DNA from: Neotamlana sedimentorum
GTDB lineage: Bacteria; Bacteroidota; Bacteroidia; Flavobacteriales; Flavobacteriaceae
Direction of reading: 5' to 3'
Length of the DNA stretch: 34,973 nucleotides
Assembly: GCF_000943565.1 (NCBI RefSeq)
Contig: NZ_JTDW01000022.1
Location: 1-34,973 of the forward strand
Under the pieces are notes generated by a model, which was given only the letters and a program-made list of their open reading frames with translations, had not been told where the DNA came from and ran no database searches. Positions 8,215-15,039 of the stretch are shown in pieces. How positions within the stretch are numbered: the first letter of the stretch is position 1; each line of letters starts with the position of its first letter. The position numbers and the translations under genes were made by a program.

Positions 8215-8682
8215 CTATCTTTTATTCACTCGAGTAGAGTGCATTAATTCTAATTTCCAAACGCTATCTTGTTTTACAGCTACAACGCTTTCTAACCATT
8301 GCATTTTTCTTGTTAAAGTATCTTTTTTAAAAGTAGCATAATTGTGATAAGCCATCCAAATGCGATTGCCTTCCTTTTTAGCTTTAAAAAAATCAAAGCT
8401 ATTAATACGTGTTACACCATTATCTCTAATTTTGGCACGTTTACACCAATTGGCAATGGTATCGTTTGTCCAAACTTCACCATGTTCCAGAAGAATAAAG
8501 TCATTGGTATGATATTTACTCAGTAAATCTTCATTTTTATTACTCCAAACATCATCAAAAACACCTTTAACAATTTGTTCTACAGCTTTAAAATCTAATG
8601 AATCATCAACAGGTTTTTCTATTACTTTATTACAGTTAAAAAGTAAAATACTGCCAACAAAGGCTATTATAAAATTTTTCAT
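8215..8682 (-). CDS. NTF2-like (SnoaL/DUF4440-type) lipoprotein
   Basis: 155 residues. The lipoprotein signal ends in LLFNC (Cys17). The mature part fits the NTF2-like cone fold: an N-terminal helix (AVEQIVKGVFDDVWSNKN), the turn DLLSKYHTNDFILLEHG, and strands ending WLESVVAVKQDSVWKLELMHST. Proteins of this group range from ketosteroid-isomerase-like enzymes to binding proteins, and no catalytic residues can be assigned safely. The start codon lies 65 bases from the tex start on the other strand, so the two promoters share that interval. Confidence 0.75.
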   Translation of the reverse strand: MKNFIIAFVGSILLFNCNKVIEKPVDDSLDFKAVEQIVKGVFDDVWSNKNEDLLSKYHTNDFILLEHGEVWTNDTIANWCKRAKIRDNGVTRINSFDFFKAKKEGNRIWMAYHNYATFKKDTLTRKMQWLESVVAVKQDSVWKLELMHSTRVNKR

Positions 8683-8747
8683 GGTTGTTTGTTTTTTTAC
8701 AGATTCAACTCAAATCTATATCTTATTTTAGCAAAAAAATACATATA

Positions 8748-10874
8748 ATGTCATCATTATTAAAATATATTACCTCAAATATACAATTACCAGAGCAGTC
8801 GGTACAAAACACTATAAATTTATTAAACGATGCCTGTACTATTCCTTTTATCTCGCGTTATCGTAAAGAAGTTACCGGAAATTTAGATGAGGTACAAATT
8901 GGTGACATTGTAAAATATAAGGAACAATTTGAAGCTCTAGAAAAACGAAAAGCTGCCATTTTAAAAGCTTTAGAAGAACAAGGTGTTTTAACTTCAGATT
9001 TAGAACAGAAAATAACGTCAACATCAGATTTAACGACGCTTGAAGATTTATACTTGCCTTATAAAAAAAGCAGAAAAACAAAAGCAGAAAAAGCACGACA
9101 GTTAGGTTTAGAGCCTTTAGCCAAAATAATAATGAGCCAGAATGCCAGAGATGTTGAGTCGGTGGCATTTCGTTATGTAAAAGGAGATGTTAATTCGGTT
9201 GAAGATGCTTTGGAAGGTGCACGCCACATAATTGCCGAATGGATAAACGAGCGCAGCGATATTCGTAATAACATCCGATATCAATTAGAGCGTTTTGCTA
9301 TTATTTCAACAAAGGCTGTAAAAACAAAAGAAAACGAAGAAGAAGCCCAAAAATTTAAAGATTATTTTAATTGGGAAGAATCGCTATGCAGAATTCCGTC
9401 GCACCGTTTACTCGCCATTCTTAGAGCAGAAAAAGAAGGTTTTATTCGTGTAAAAATTGAAATTGATGATGACAGAGCGTTAAATAAAATTGAACAACGT
9501 ATTATAAAATCGAATAACGACTGCGCCGAACAAATAGAAATAGCCATAAAAGATGCTTACAAACGTTTGTTGTTACCATCGCTAAGTAACGAAGCGTTGC
9601 AACAAGCTAAACAAAAAGCCGATGAAGCAGCGATTACAGTATTTGCTAAAAACTTAAAGCAATTATTATTAGGCTCGCCGTTAGGAGAAAAGCGTGTTTT
9701 AGCAATCGATCCAGGATTTCGTACAGGTTGTAAAATTGTGTGTTTAGATGCGCAAGGGCAATTAAAACACAACGAAACCATTTATCCGCATCCGCCAAAA
9801 AATGATAGCACAGGTGCTATTAAAAAAATTAGCACGTTAGCTGAAGCTTATAAAATTGAAGCTATAGCTATTGGAAACGGAACAGCCTCACGCGAAACCG
9901 AAGCTTTAGTGCGTAAAATTAGGTTTAAAAACGATATGCAAGTATTTGTGGTTAGCGAAGCAGGAGCAAGTATTTATTCGGCATCAAAAATTGCGCGCGA
10001 CGAATTCCCGAATTACGATGTTACCGTGCGCGGAAGCGTTTCTATTGGGCGCCGCTTACAAGATCCGTTGGCAGAATTGGTTAAAATTGATGCTAAAAGT
10101 ATTGGTGTTGGACAATATCAACACGATGTAGATCAAACTAAATTAAAAAGCGAACTTGATACCGTTGTAGAGCATTGTGTTAATGCTGTTGGCGTAAACT
10201 TAAATACAGCTAGTAAAAGTTTGTTAAGTTATGTGTCGGGCATTGGACCAAAACTTGCCGAAAATATTGTGACTTATCGCGACATGAACGGAGCATTTAA
10301 GTCGCGTACCGATTTAAAAAGTGTACCACGCCTTGGCGGAAAGGCTTTCGAGCAAGGTTCGGCCTTTCTTAGAATTAAGGACGCTAAAAATCCGTTAGAC
10401 GATTCCGCGGTACACCCAGAAAGTTATCATATTGTAAAAACTATTGCTAAAAACGAAGGCAAAACCGTGAGCGAACTTATTGGTAATGCTTCGGTTTTAA
10501 AAACTATAAATTTAAAACAGTATGTTTCAGATAAAGTGGGATTGCCAACGCTTCAAGATATTGTAAAAGAATTAGAAAAACCTGGATTAGATATTCGTGA
10601 GCAAGCTAAGGTTTTTACTTTCAATCAAAACATAAAAACCATAACCGATGTGCAAGAAGGGCAACTTTTACCAGGAATTGTAAATAATGTTACCAATTTT
10701 GGTGCTTTTGTAGATATTGGTATTAAGGAAAGCGGCTTAATTCATATTTCAAATTTATCCGATGGTTTTGTAAGCGATGTAAACGAGCACGTTAGTTTGC
10801 ATCAGCAAGTTATTGTTAAGGTTTTAGAAGTAGATCTTCCGCGAAAGCGTATTCAATTAAAATTACACAAGTAG
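8748..10874 (+). CDS. tex: Tex-family RNA-binding transcription accessory protein
   Basis: 708 residues from the ATG at 8748, the usual Tex size. The frame is open to 8685, but the extension carries no Tex sequence. Domains in order: N-terminal helical region with the TIPFISRYRKE motif; a YqgF/RuvC-like domain from about 318 (VLAIDPGFRTG); tandem helix-hairpin-helix segments at about 495-560 (SYVSGIGPKLAENIV, VPRLGGKAFEQ); and a C-terminal S1 RNA-binding domain at about 635-706 (GQLLPGIVNNVTNFGAFVDIG). Tex binds nucleic acid and is linked to transcription and RNA turnover in other bacteria. The gene stands alone. Its G+C content is well above that of the XRE-ImmA cassette that follows. Confidence 0.95.
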   Translation: MSSLLKYITSNIQLPEQSVQNTINLLNDACTIPFISRYRKEVTGNLDEVQIGDIVKYKEQFEALEKRKAAILKALEEQGVLTSDLEQKITSTSDLTTLEDLYLPYKKSRKTKAEKARQLGLEPLAKIIMSQNARDVESVAFRYVKGDVNSVEDALEGARHIIAEWINERSDIRNNIRYQLERFAIISTKAVKTKENEEEAQKFKDYFNWEESLCRIPSHRLLAILRAEKEGFIRVKIEIDDDRALNKIEQRIIKSNNDCAEQIEIAIKDAYKRLLLPSLSNEALQQAKQKADEAAITVFAKNLKQLLLGSPLGEKRVLAIDPGFRTGCKIVCLDAQGQLKHNETIYPHPPKNDSTGAIKKISTLAEAYKIEAIAIGNGTASRETEALVRKIRFKNDMQVFVVSEAGASIYSASKIARDEFPNYDVTVRGSVSIGRRLQDPLAELVKIDAKSIGVGQYQHDVDQTKLKSELDTVVEHCVNAVGVNLNTASKSLLSYVSGIGPKLAENIVTYRDMNGAFKSRTDLKSVPRLGGKAFEQGSAFLRIKDAKNPLDDSAVHPESYHIVKTIAKNEGKTVSELIGNASVLKTINLKQYVSDKVGLPTLQDIVKELEKPGLDIREQAKVFTFNQNIKTITDVQEGQLLPGIVNNVTNFGAFVDIGIKESGLIHISNLSDGFVSDVNEHVSLHQQVIVKVLEVDLPRKRIQLKLHK

Positions 10875-10927
10875 TGGTTGTACGAAGTATTAGGTAACAT
10901 AAAAAATTTAGTTAAAAATTTTTAAAG

Positions 10928-10967
10928 TAGTTGACATTTTTATAAATTTATGTAGTTTTGTCAACTA
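10928..10967 (+). promoter_or_regulatory. Promoter of the XRE-ImmA/PIN operon inside a 9-bp inverted repeat
   Basis: A TTG-type -33 element (TTGAC, 10931-10935) and the -7 box TAGTTTTG (10953-10960) are 17 bp apart. TAGTTGACA (10928-10936) is the exact reverse complement of TGTCAACTA (10959-10967). The left arm covers the -33 element; the right arm begins on the last bases of the -7 box. The arms are about 31 bp centre to centre, close to three helical turns. A dimeric XRE regulator encoded just downstream could bind both arms and shut the promoter. Auto-repression is inference; the repeat and boxes are seen directly. Confidence 0.65.
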
Positions 10968-10978
10968 ATAAAAATGAA

Positions 10979-12025
10979 ATGAAGAACTTAGTTGCTAACC
11001 GCATTAAAAATGCAAGAATACTTAAATGTTTGTCTCAACAAAATGTTGCGGACGAATTGGGTGTGTCTAAACAAATGGTAAGTAAGTATGAAAATGGAGA
11101 TGCAATACCGACCAGTTCAAAATTTTTAAAGTTATCTAAATTGTTCGGTTTAAAAATGGACTATTTCTTCAATTCTTTTCAAGTAGAATTAGGAGAAATC
11201 AACTTCAGAAAAAAATCAACTTTTTCTTTAAAGAAACAAAGTTCGTTAAAGGAGCAAATAAAAATTAAATTAGAAAATTACATTTGGTTAGAGGACACTT
11301 TATCGATAGACTATAGTTTTATAAATGCTATTGCTAATATTGAAATTAGTAAAATAGAAGACGTAGAAAAAGCTGTTTTAAAGCTAAGAACTGATTGGAA
11401 AATTGGAATTGACCCTGTTCATAATATAATTCAACTTTTAGAAGATAAAGAAATAAAAGTAATTGAATTATATGAAGTTGATGAAAAATTTGACGGATTA
11501 GCAACTTATGTTAATGATAAATTCCCTGTAATAGTTGTTAATGGTAATTTTCCTGTAGAACGAAAAAGATTTACTCTACTGCATGAATTAGGACATTTAT
11601 TATTAAACCTTCCTAATTGTGAAACTAAAAAGGAAGAACAATTTTGTAATAAGTTTGCTGCTGAATTTCTTTTCCCTAAAGAAATTGTAATCAAAGAATT
11701 TGGAGGTAAAAGAAACCATATAACTCTGGCTGAATTAATTTCATCTCAAAAAAAGTATGGAATTAGTATTCCTGCCATTGTTTATAGACTTGTTGACTCA
11801 GGTATTCTAAGTAAACAACGTCATACTGATTTTTATAAAAGAACTAGATTTAATCCATCTTTAGACAGAGAGGTAAATGCTTCAAGGTTCGAAACCCCTG
11901 AAAAATCTAATAGATTTGAACAGCTAGTTTATAGAGCACTTTCTCAAGAAAATATTTCGATAAGTAAAGCCTCATCTTTGTTAAACAAGAATATTGAATC
12001 TGTTAAAGAAAGTTCATTAATATAG
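10979..12025 (+). CDS. XRE-family regulator fused to ImmA/IrrE metallopeptidase
   Basis: 348 residues from the ATG at 10979; a TTG at 10958 is also in frame but overlaps the -7 box. The N-terminal XRE helix-turn-helix (about 8-60) contains LSQQNVADELGVSKQMVSKYENG. The ImmA/IrrE (COG2856) zinc-peptidase domain follows, with the HExxH motif in LLHELGHLL (His202, Glu203, His206) and the downstream EQFCNKFAAEFLFP helix that normally supplies the third ligand. ImmA-type proteases cleave repressors to relieve transcription; here both functions sit in one chain. The PIN gene begins 12 bases downstream. Low G+C (11 in the 60 bases at 11221-11280) sets this cassette apart from tex and suggests acquisition. 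Confidence 0.92.
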   Translation: MKNLVANRIKNARILKCLSQQNVADELGVSKQMVSKYENGDAIPTSSKFLKLSKLFGLKMDYFFNSFQVELGEINFRKKSTFSLKKQSSLKEQIKIKLENYIWLEDTLSIDYSFINAIANIEISKIEDVEKAVLKLRTDWKIGIDPVHNIIQLLEDKEIKVIELYEVDEKFDGLATYVNDKFPVIVVNGNFPVERKRFTLLHELGHLLLNLPNCETKKEEQFCNKFAAEFLFPKEIVIKEFGGKRNHITLAELISSQKKYGISIPAIVYRLVDSGILSKQRHTDFYKRTRFNPSLDREVNASRFETPEKSNRFEQLVYRALSQENISISKASSLLNKNIESVKESSLI

Positions 12026-12037
12026 ATTAAACGCATT

Positions 12038-12553
12038 ATGAAAATTGTAATCAATGATGCTAACATCTTAATAGACTTAGTTAAACTTGAACTTCTTGAA
12101 GCCTTTTCAAACTTAAATTTTGATTTACAAACAACAGACTTCGTCATTGAAGAATTAAATGATAAACAAAGAGAACCAATAATAAAGCTAAGTGCTCTAA
12201 AAAAACTTGGGGTTATTGAAACGACAATAATTGAGGATTTTCAAGGTATAAATACAATTTTGGAAAATAGTAGTGGATTAAGTTTTGAGGACTGCTCTGT
12301 CTGGTATTACAGTAAAAAACTATCAGGTGTATTATTAACAGGAGACGGAAAATTAAGAAAACAAGCTAGTAAAGATAATTTAGAAGTTAGAGGAATCATT
12401 TATCTTTTTGATGAGTTTCTAAGACAGGAATTAATCACTTTTGAAGAAGCTGTTGAGAAAATTAAGCAACTTAATCTATTAAACAATAGACTTCCTAAAA
12501 AAGAGATTGATAAAAGAATTGATTTCTGGAATAAAAACAAATACGTTGGATAA
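12038..12553 (+). CDS. PIN-domain putative ribonuclease
   Basis: 171 residues with the acidic residues of the PIN nuclease fold in place: Asp7 (INDANIL), Glu38/39 (FVIEEL), Asp85 after Glu84 (SFEDCSVWY), and Asp103 (LLTGDGKL). It most resembles the DUF3368-like branch, whose members pair with small regulators. PIN toxins cut RNA in a metal-dependent way. It lies 12 bases after the XRE-ImmA gene, in the same operon and with the same low G+C. The natural reading is that the PIN protein is the effector and the XRE-ImmA protein the regulator, but no toxicity can be shown from sequence. The C-terminal 40 residues (EEAVEKIKQLNLLNNRLPKKE onward, in part) are a helical tail. Confidence 0.85.
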   Translation: MKIVINDANILIDLVKLELLEAFSNLNFDLQTTDFVIEELNDKQREPIIKLSALKKLGVIETTIIEDFQGINTILENSSGLSFEDCSVWYYSKKLSGVLLTGDGKLRKQASKDNLEVRGIIYLFDEFLRQELITFEEAVEKIKQLNLLNNRLPKKEIDKRIDFWNKNKYVG

Positions 12554-12619
12554 AACCTAATAAAATTAATTGTTTAATAAAATAAAGCTAAACTCAAACA
12601 TGCTGTTTAAAGCACCACT

Positions 12620-12639
12620 TTCAGCAAAATTCAGCAAAA
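12620..12639 (+). repeat. Tandem TTCAGCAAAA repeat upstream of the AraC gene
   Basis: Two identical 10-base units, 12620-12629 and 12630-12639, abut directly, 60 bases before the AraC-family start codon. A 10-bp period puts both copies on the same helix face, as expected for paired regulator contacts. AraC proteins often bind direct repeats, though usually with a 17-21 bp period. Confidence 0.4.
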
Positions 12640-12698
12640 AAATTGTGTCAAGAAGTAAATAAATGTAATGTTTTATTAAGTTTTTAGACTTAAAGCAC

Positions 12699-13541
12699 AT
12701 GATGCACGCTTTTACAGAGTTTACCACAAATGCCGTACTTAAAATAAGTAACGAGTCTATATTACAAAACTATGTTTCGGCAAAACCCTTAGATGTTTTT
12801 GCTTTTATTTGTACAAATACTTCAGCGGCCCAAGTTGTTATCGATAATATTCCAGTAACCATAAATCCGCATAGTATTTTAGCGCTTACAAATGTGCAAT
12901 ATTTTCAATTTGTGTCTGGAGAAAATTTAAGAGTGTACTTTTTTAACAGAGAATTTTATTGCATAAAAGACCACGATAAAGAGGTGGGTTGCGCCGGTGT
13001 TTTATTTTATGGCAACGAGCAAAATCCATTAATAACCTTAAGCAAAACCGAACAAACTAAGTTTAATGTGCTGCACGATATTTTTATAGACGAGCTTGAA
13101 ACTAAAGATAATATTCAAGCCGAAATGTTGCGTATGCTCATGGCTAGATTTATTATAAAAACAACACGTTTGTTAAAAGATAAAAATATTGCAAACGTGC
13201 AACAACAAAACACAAAAAACGAATTGCTTAGGCAGTTTAATGTCTTGGTCGAATCACATTTTAGAGAGCAGCACAGTGTACAGTTTTATGCCGATGCCTT
13301 GTTTAAATCTGCAAAAACTTTATCGAATTCCTTTTCAAAATTTAATACAAGTCCGTTAAAAATAATTCACGAGCGTATTATTCTAGATGCCAAACGCTTG
13401 TTAATGTACACTAACAAAACGGCAAAAGAAATTGCCTTCGAGTTAGGCTTCGACGATGCTTCACATTTAAGTCGTTTATTTAAAAAACACACCAATTTAT
13501 CGCCTTCAGACTTTAAAAAACAGTTAGAACTTACTAATTAG
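12699..13541 (+). CDS. AraC-family transcriptional regulator
   Basis: 280 residues (or 279 from the adjacent ATG at 12702). The N-terminal half is a cupin-like sensor (strand-rich; residues 30-100, INPHSILALTNVQYFQF). The C-terminal tandem helix-turn-helix covers about 180-277: the first in SVQFYADALFKSAKTLSNSF, the second in TAKEIAFELGFDDASHLSRL, then FKKHTNLSPSDFKK. The signal sensed is unknown. An identical 13-base motif occurs immediately after this gene's stop and again 270 bases later. Each copy stands at the same distance from a -7-like box and shortly before a gene (13633 and 13913). These are the best candidate targets of this regulator. Confidence 0.92.
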   Translation: MMHAFTEFTTNAVLKISNESILQNYVSAKPLDVFAFICTNTSAAQVVIDNIPVTINPHSILALTNVQYFQFVSGENLRVYFFNREFYCIKDHDKEVGCAGVLFYGNEQNPLITLSKTEQTKFNVLHDIFIDELETKDNIQAEMLRMLMARFIIKTTRLLKDKNIANVQQQNTKNELLRQFNVLVESHFREQHSVQFYADALFKSAKTLSNSFSKFNTSPLKIIHERIILDAKRLLMYTNKTAKEIAFELGFDDASHLSRLFKKHTNLSPSDFKKQLELTN

Positions 13542-13606
13542 GGAAAAATTGACACGCGCTAAGGTGTTTCGTATATGGTAATGTACGTGCTTTTAAATCA
13601 TCTTTG
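13542..13606 (+). promoter_or_regulatory. Promoter P1: GGAAAAATTGACA site and CATCTTTG box
   Basis: GGAAAAATTGACA (13542-13554), then six bases, then AAGG (13561-13564), then CATCTTTG (13599-13606), one mismatch from TAnnTTTG. The motif starts exactly 57 bases before the -7-like box. It directs transcription toward the 55-residue ORF at 13633. The same arrangement recurs at 13812-13876. It is likely an activator site, with the neighbouring AraC protein as the natural candidate. Confidence 0.55.
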
Positions 13607-13632
13607 TACTGTAATTAAAAAACAACAAAGTC

Positions 13633-13800
13633 ATGAATTTAAAACACATATCACTTTTCAATTTAATTGAAATTTTTAGAGGAAAAAAGCAAGTATCCTT
13701 AAATACAATAACTCCAAAAACACACTGCGAGCAAAAACATATTCACGATTTTTATTGCGATGCCGAAAAGCCGTATATAAATCCCGAATCTTTTAGATAA
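13633..13800 (+). CDS. Small 55-residue ORF, unknown function
   Basis: ATG at 13633 to TAA at 13798-13800, 55 residues: begins MNLKHISLFNLIEIFRGKKQ and ends EKPYINPESFR. It has two cysteines and several histidines (HCEQKHIHDFYC) that could bind a metal. No signal peptide or membrane segment is visible. Support for its being real comes from position: it has its own promoter-like site (13542-13606), built like the one before the cupredoxin-like gene, with 27 bases between the -7-like box and the ATG. I know no family for it. It could instead be a leader region or an RNA. Confidence 0.5.
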   Translation: MNLKHISLFNLIEIFRGKKQVSLNTITPKTHCEQKHIHDFYCDAEKPYINPESFR

Positions 13801-13811
13801 AATTCATAAAA

Positions 13812-13876
13812 GGAAAAATTGACAATAATAAAGGCTTTTTTTACATAGTAAGCCTTTGGTTAAAGTCTCAAATTTG
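13812..13876 (+). promoter_or_regulatory. Promoter P2: GGAAAAATTGACA site and CAAATTTG box
   Basis: GGAAAAATTGACA (13812-13824), six bases, AAGG (13831-13834), then CAAATTTG (13869-13876). Every element is offset by exactly 270 bases from P1. It points toward the cupredoxin-like gene at 13913. AAGGCTT (13831-13837) and AAGCCTT (13850-13856) also form an inverted repeat, which might double as a terminator for the 55-residue ORF. Confidence 0.55.
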
Positions 13877-13912
13877 CAACAGTAAAAAACAACCATTTAA
13901 ATTATAAAAATT

Positions 13913-14281
13913 ATGAAAAAAGTATTAGCAATTTTAGTATTCGTTTTAGCATTTACATTTAATGCCCAAGCACAAGAAGTAAAAACCATTGCTTTAGAGC
14001 AAACAAAAGGTGAGTTTACACAAAAATCTATAACAGTAAGCGAAGGTACTTATGTATTTGCAGTAGCAAACAACAATGTAGGTAAAGATGTAGGTTTAGT
14101 TTTAGTTAAAAAAGGAGCCGATGCTAGCAAACCAGAAAACCACATTCAAACGGCATATGTAACAAAAGCAGTTGCTACTGGTAAGGTTGAAAACTCAAAA
14201 CCGACTACATTAGCAAAAGGCGAATATTTATATTTCTGTCCTTTAAACCCAACACCGCAATATACACTTACGGTAGAGTAA
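13913..14281 (+). CDS. Secreted cupredoxin-like protein with incomplete copper site
   Basis: 122 residues with a clear Sec signal (MKKVLAILVF, cleavage near AQA at 20). The mature part has the strand pattern of a small blue-copper (cupredoxin) fold: FTQKSITVSEGTYVFAVANN, then GLVLVKKGAD, and the closing YLYFCPLNPTPQYTLTVE. In copper-binding relatives the last loop supplies Cys, His and Met. Here Cys109 is kept, but the following positions read PLNPTPQ, with no His or Met, and no His stands at the usual N-terminal ligand spot. It may not bind copper, or may bind another ligand. It carries its own AraC-type promoter (P2), and a strong terminator follows. Confidence 0.75.
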   Translation: MKKVLAILVFVLAFTFNAQAQEVKTIALEQTKGEFTQKSITVSEGTYVFAVANNNVGKDVGLVLVKKGADASKPENHIQTAYVTKAVATGKVENSKPTTLAKGEYLYFCPLNPTPQYTLTVE

Positions 14282-14303
14282 GTAGTGGCGTTAATAGTCA
14301 AAA

Positions 14304-14339
14304 AAAAGCGAGTTCTTTTAATTAAGAACTCGCTTTTCT
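14304..14339. terminator. Bidirectional terminator between cupredoxin-like and terB genes
   Basis: A 14-bp perfect stem, 14304-14317 with 14324-14337, around the loop TTAATT. A-rich and T-rich flanks on both sides suit termination in both directions. It separates the rightward cupredoxin-like gene (stop 14281) from the leftward terB-like gene (stop 14363). Confidence 0.9.
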
Positions 14340-14362
14340 ATTTTATAGATACGGTTTGAAAA

Positions 14363-14794
14363 TTATTTATTCATGTTTTTCATTTCATCAATAAAAGTAT
14401 CCAAATCAACACCGTTTGATACTAGAGTTAAGGCTTTATCAACAATATATTTTACATTTTCTGGATGAAACCCTAAACCAACTCCAATTTTTTTAAGTAA
14501 ATTTTGTTCGTCCTCATCTTTAATAGTGTCTACATGTACCATTCGTGCCAAATCGTACAAACGCTCTAGACGCAAATCGTAAGAGTGCGGCGCATTAATT
14601 GGGTGTTTTTTGTAGTTTTTTAAAATGTTTACGTAATCTACTTCACTAATATCTAAATTTCTAGCTAGTCTGTCTAAAAACGCTTTTTCTTCTTGGGTAA
14701 TAATGCCATCATCCATAGCAACACGAACAATAGCAGCGAAATGATCTTCATTACGCTTTTTAAAACCACTATCAAATAAATCTGAAAACGACAT
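14363..14794 (-). CDS. TerB-family protein
   Basis: 143 residues from the ATG at 14794; an in-frame TTG at 14803 is less likely. It is a single helical TerB-like domain: FAAIVRVAMDDGIITQEEKAFL is the characteristic metal-binding-like acidic first helix pair, and DLARMVHVDTIKDEDEQNLL is its second copy. TerB proteins were named for tellurite resistance, but stand-alone members are general stress or membrane-associated proteins of unknown mechanism. No other ter genes are nearby, so tellurite resistance should not be assumed. It shares the fold, not close sequence, with the TerB part of the J-domain protein at 785-1564. Confidence 0.85.
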   Translation of the reverse strand: MSFSDLFDSGFKKRNEDHFAAIVRVAMDDGIITQEEKAFLDRLARNLDISEVDYVNILKNYKKHPINAPHSYDLRLERLYDLARMVHVDTIKDEDEQNLLKKIGVGLGFHPENVKYIVDKALTLVSNGVDLDTFIDEMKNMNK

Positions 14795-14865
14795 AATTAT
14801 CAATTTTTTAAGTGATGCAAACCTACATATTTTTTTAGTAATTTAACCTAAAAATTTTATTTTTT

Positions 14866-14948
14866 GGGCGTTACCGCAAGGGGCGGGCTTTCGCTACTCG
14901 CTGCCTCCTGCATCGGCGAGCTTAAACACACCGCTCAATCCCTAACGC
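14866..14948. repeat. GC-rich dispersed repeat (GGGCGTTA...CCCTAACGC type)
   Basis: A block that is 52 of 83 G+C in otherwise AT-rich DNA. It begins GGGCGTTACCGCAAGG and ends CAATCCCTAACGC. The ends share an inverted GCGTTA core, and inside CTCGC (14897-14901) pairs with GCGAG (14916-14920). From memory, repeats with these ends and a GGGCGGGCTTTCGCT-like interior are widespread between genes of Bacteroidota. It lies between terB and the mfd promoter. No ORF is present. Confidence 0.75.
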
Positions 14949-15010
14949 ATAGCCTGCCAATAAACTTTGTATTTTAATATAGTATATTACTAAAAATAAA
15001 GTGCAAGCCT

Positions 15011-15018
15011 TATCTTTG
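15011..15018 (+). promoter_or_regulatory. mfd -7 box
   Basis: TATCTTTG, a perfect match to the Bacteroidota -7 consensus, ends 21 bases before the GTG start of mfd. That gives a 5' UTR of about 15 bases. The -33 element is unclear. Confidence 0.65.
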
Positions 15019-15039
15019 CAACTTTAAAAACAAAATTAG

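Noticed and set aside
13831-13856. AAGGCTT/AAGCCTT hairpin as a definite terminator of the 55-residue ORF
   Set aside because: The T run lies inside the hairpin rather than after it, and the sequence overlaps the P2 regulatory site, so its role is ambiguous.
14363-14794. Tellurite-resistance function for the TerB protein
   Set aside because: No terC, terD or other ter genes are near, and single TerB domains occur widely without that role.
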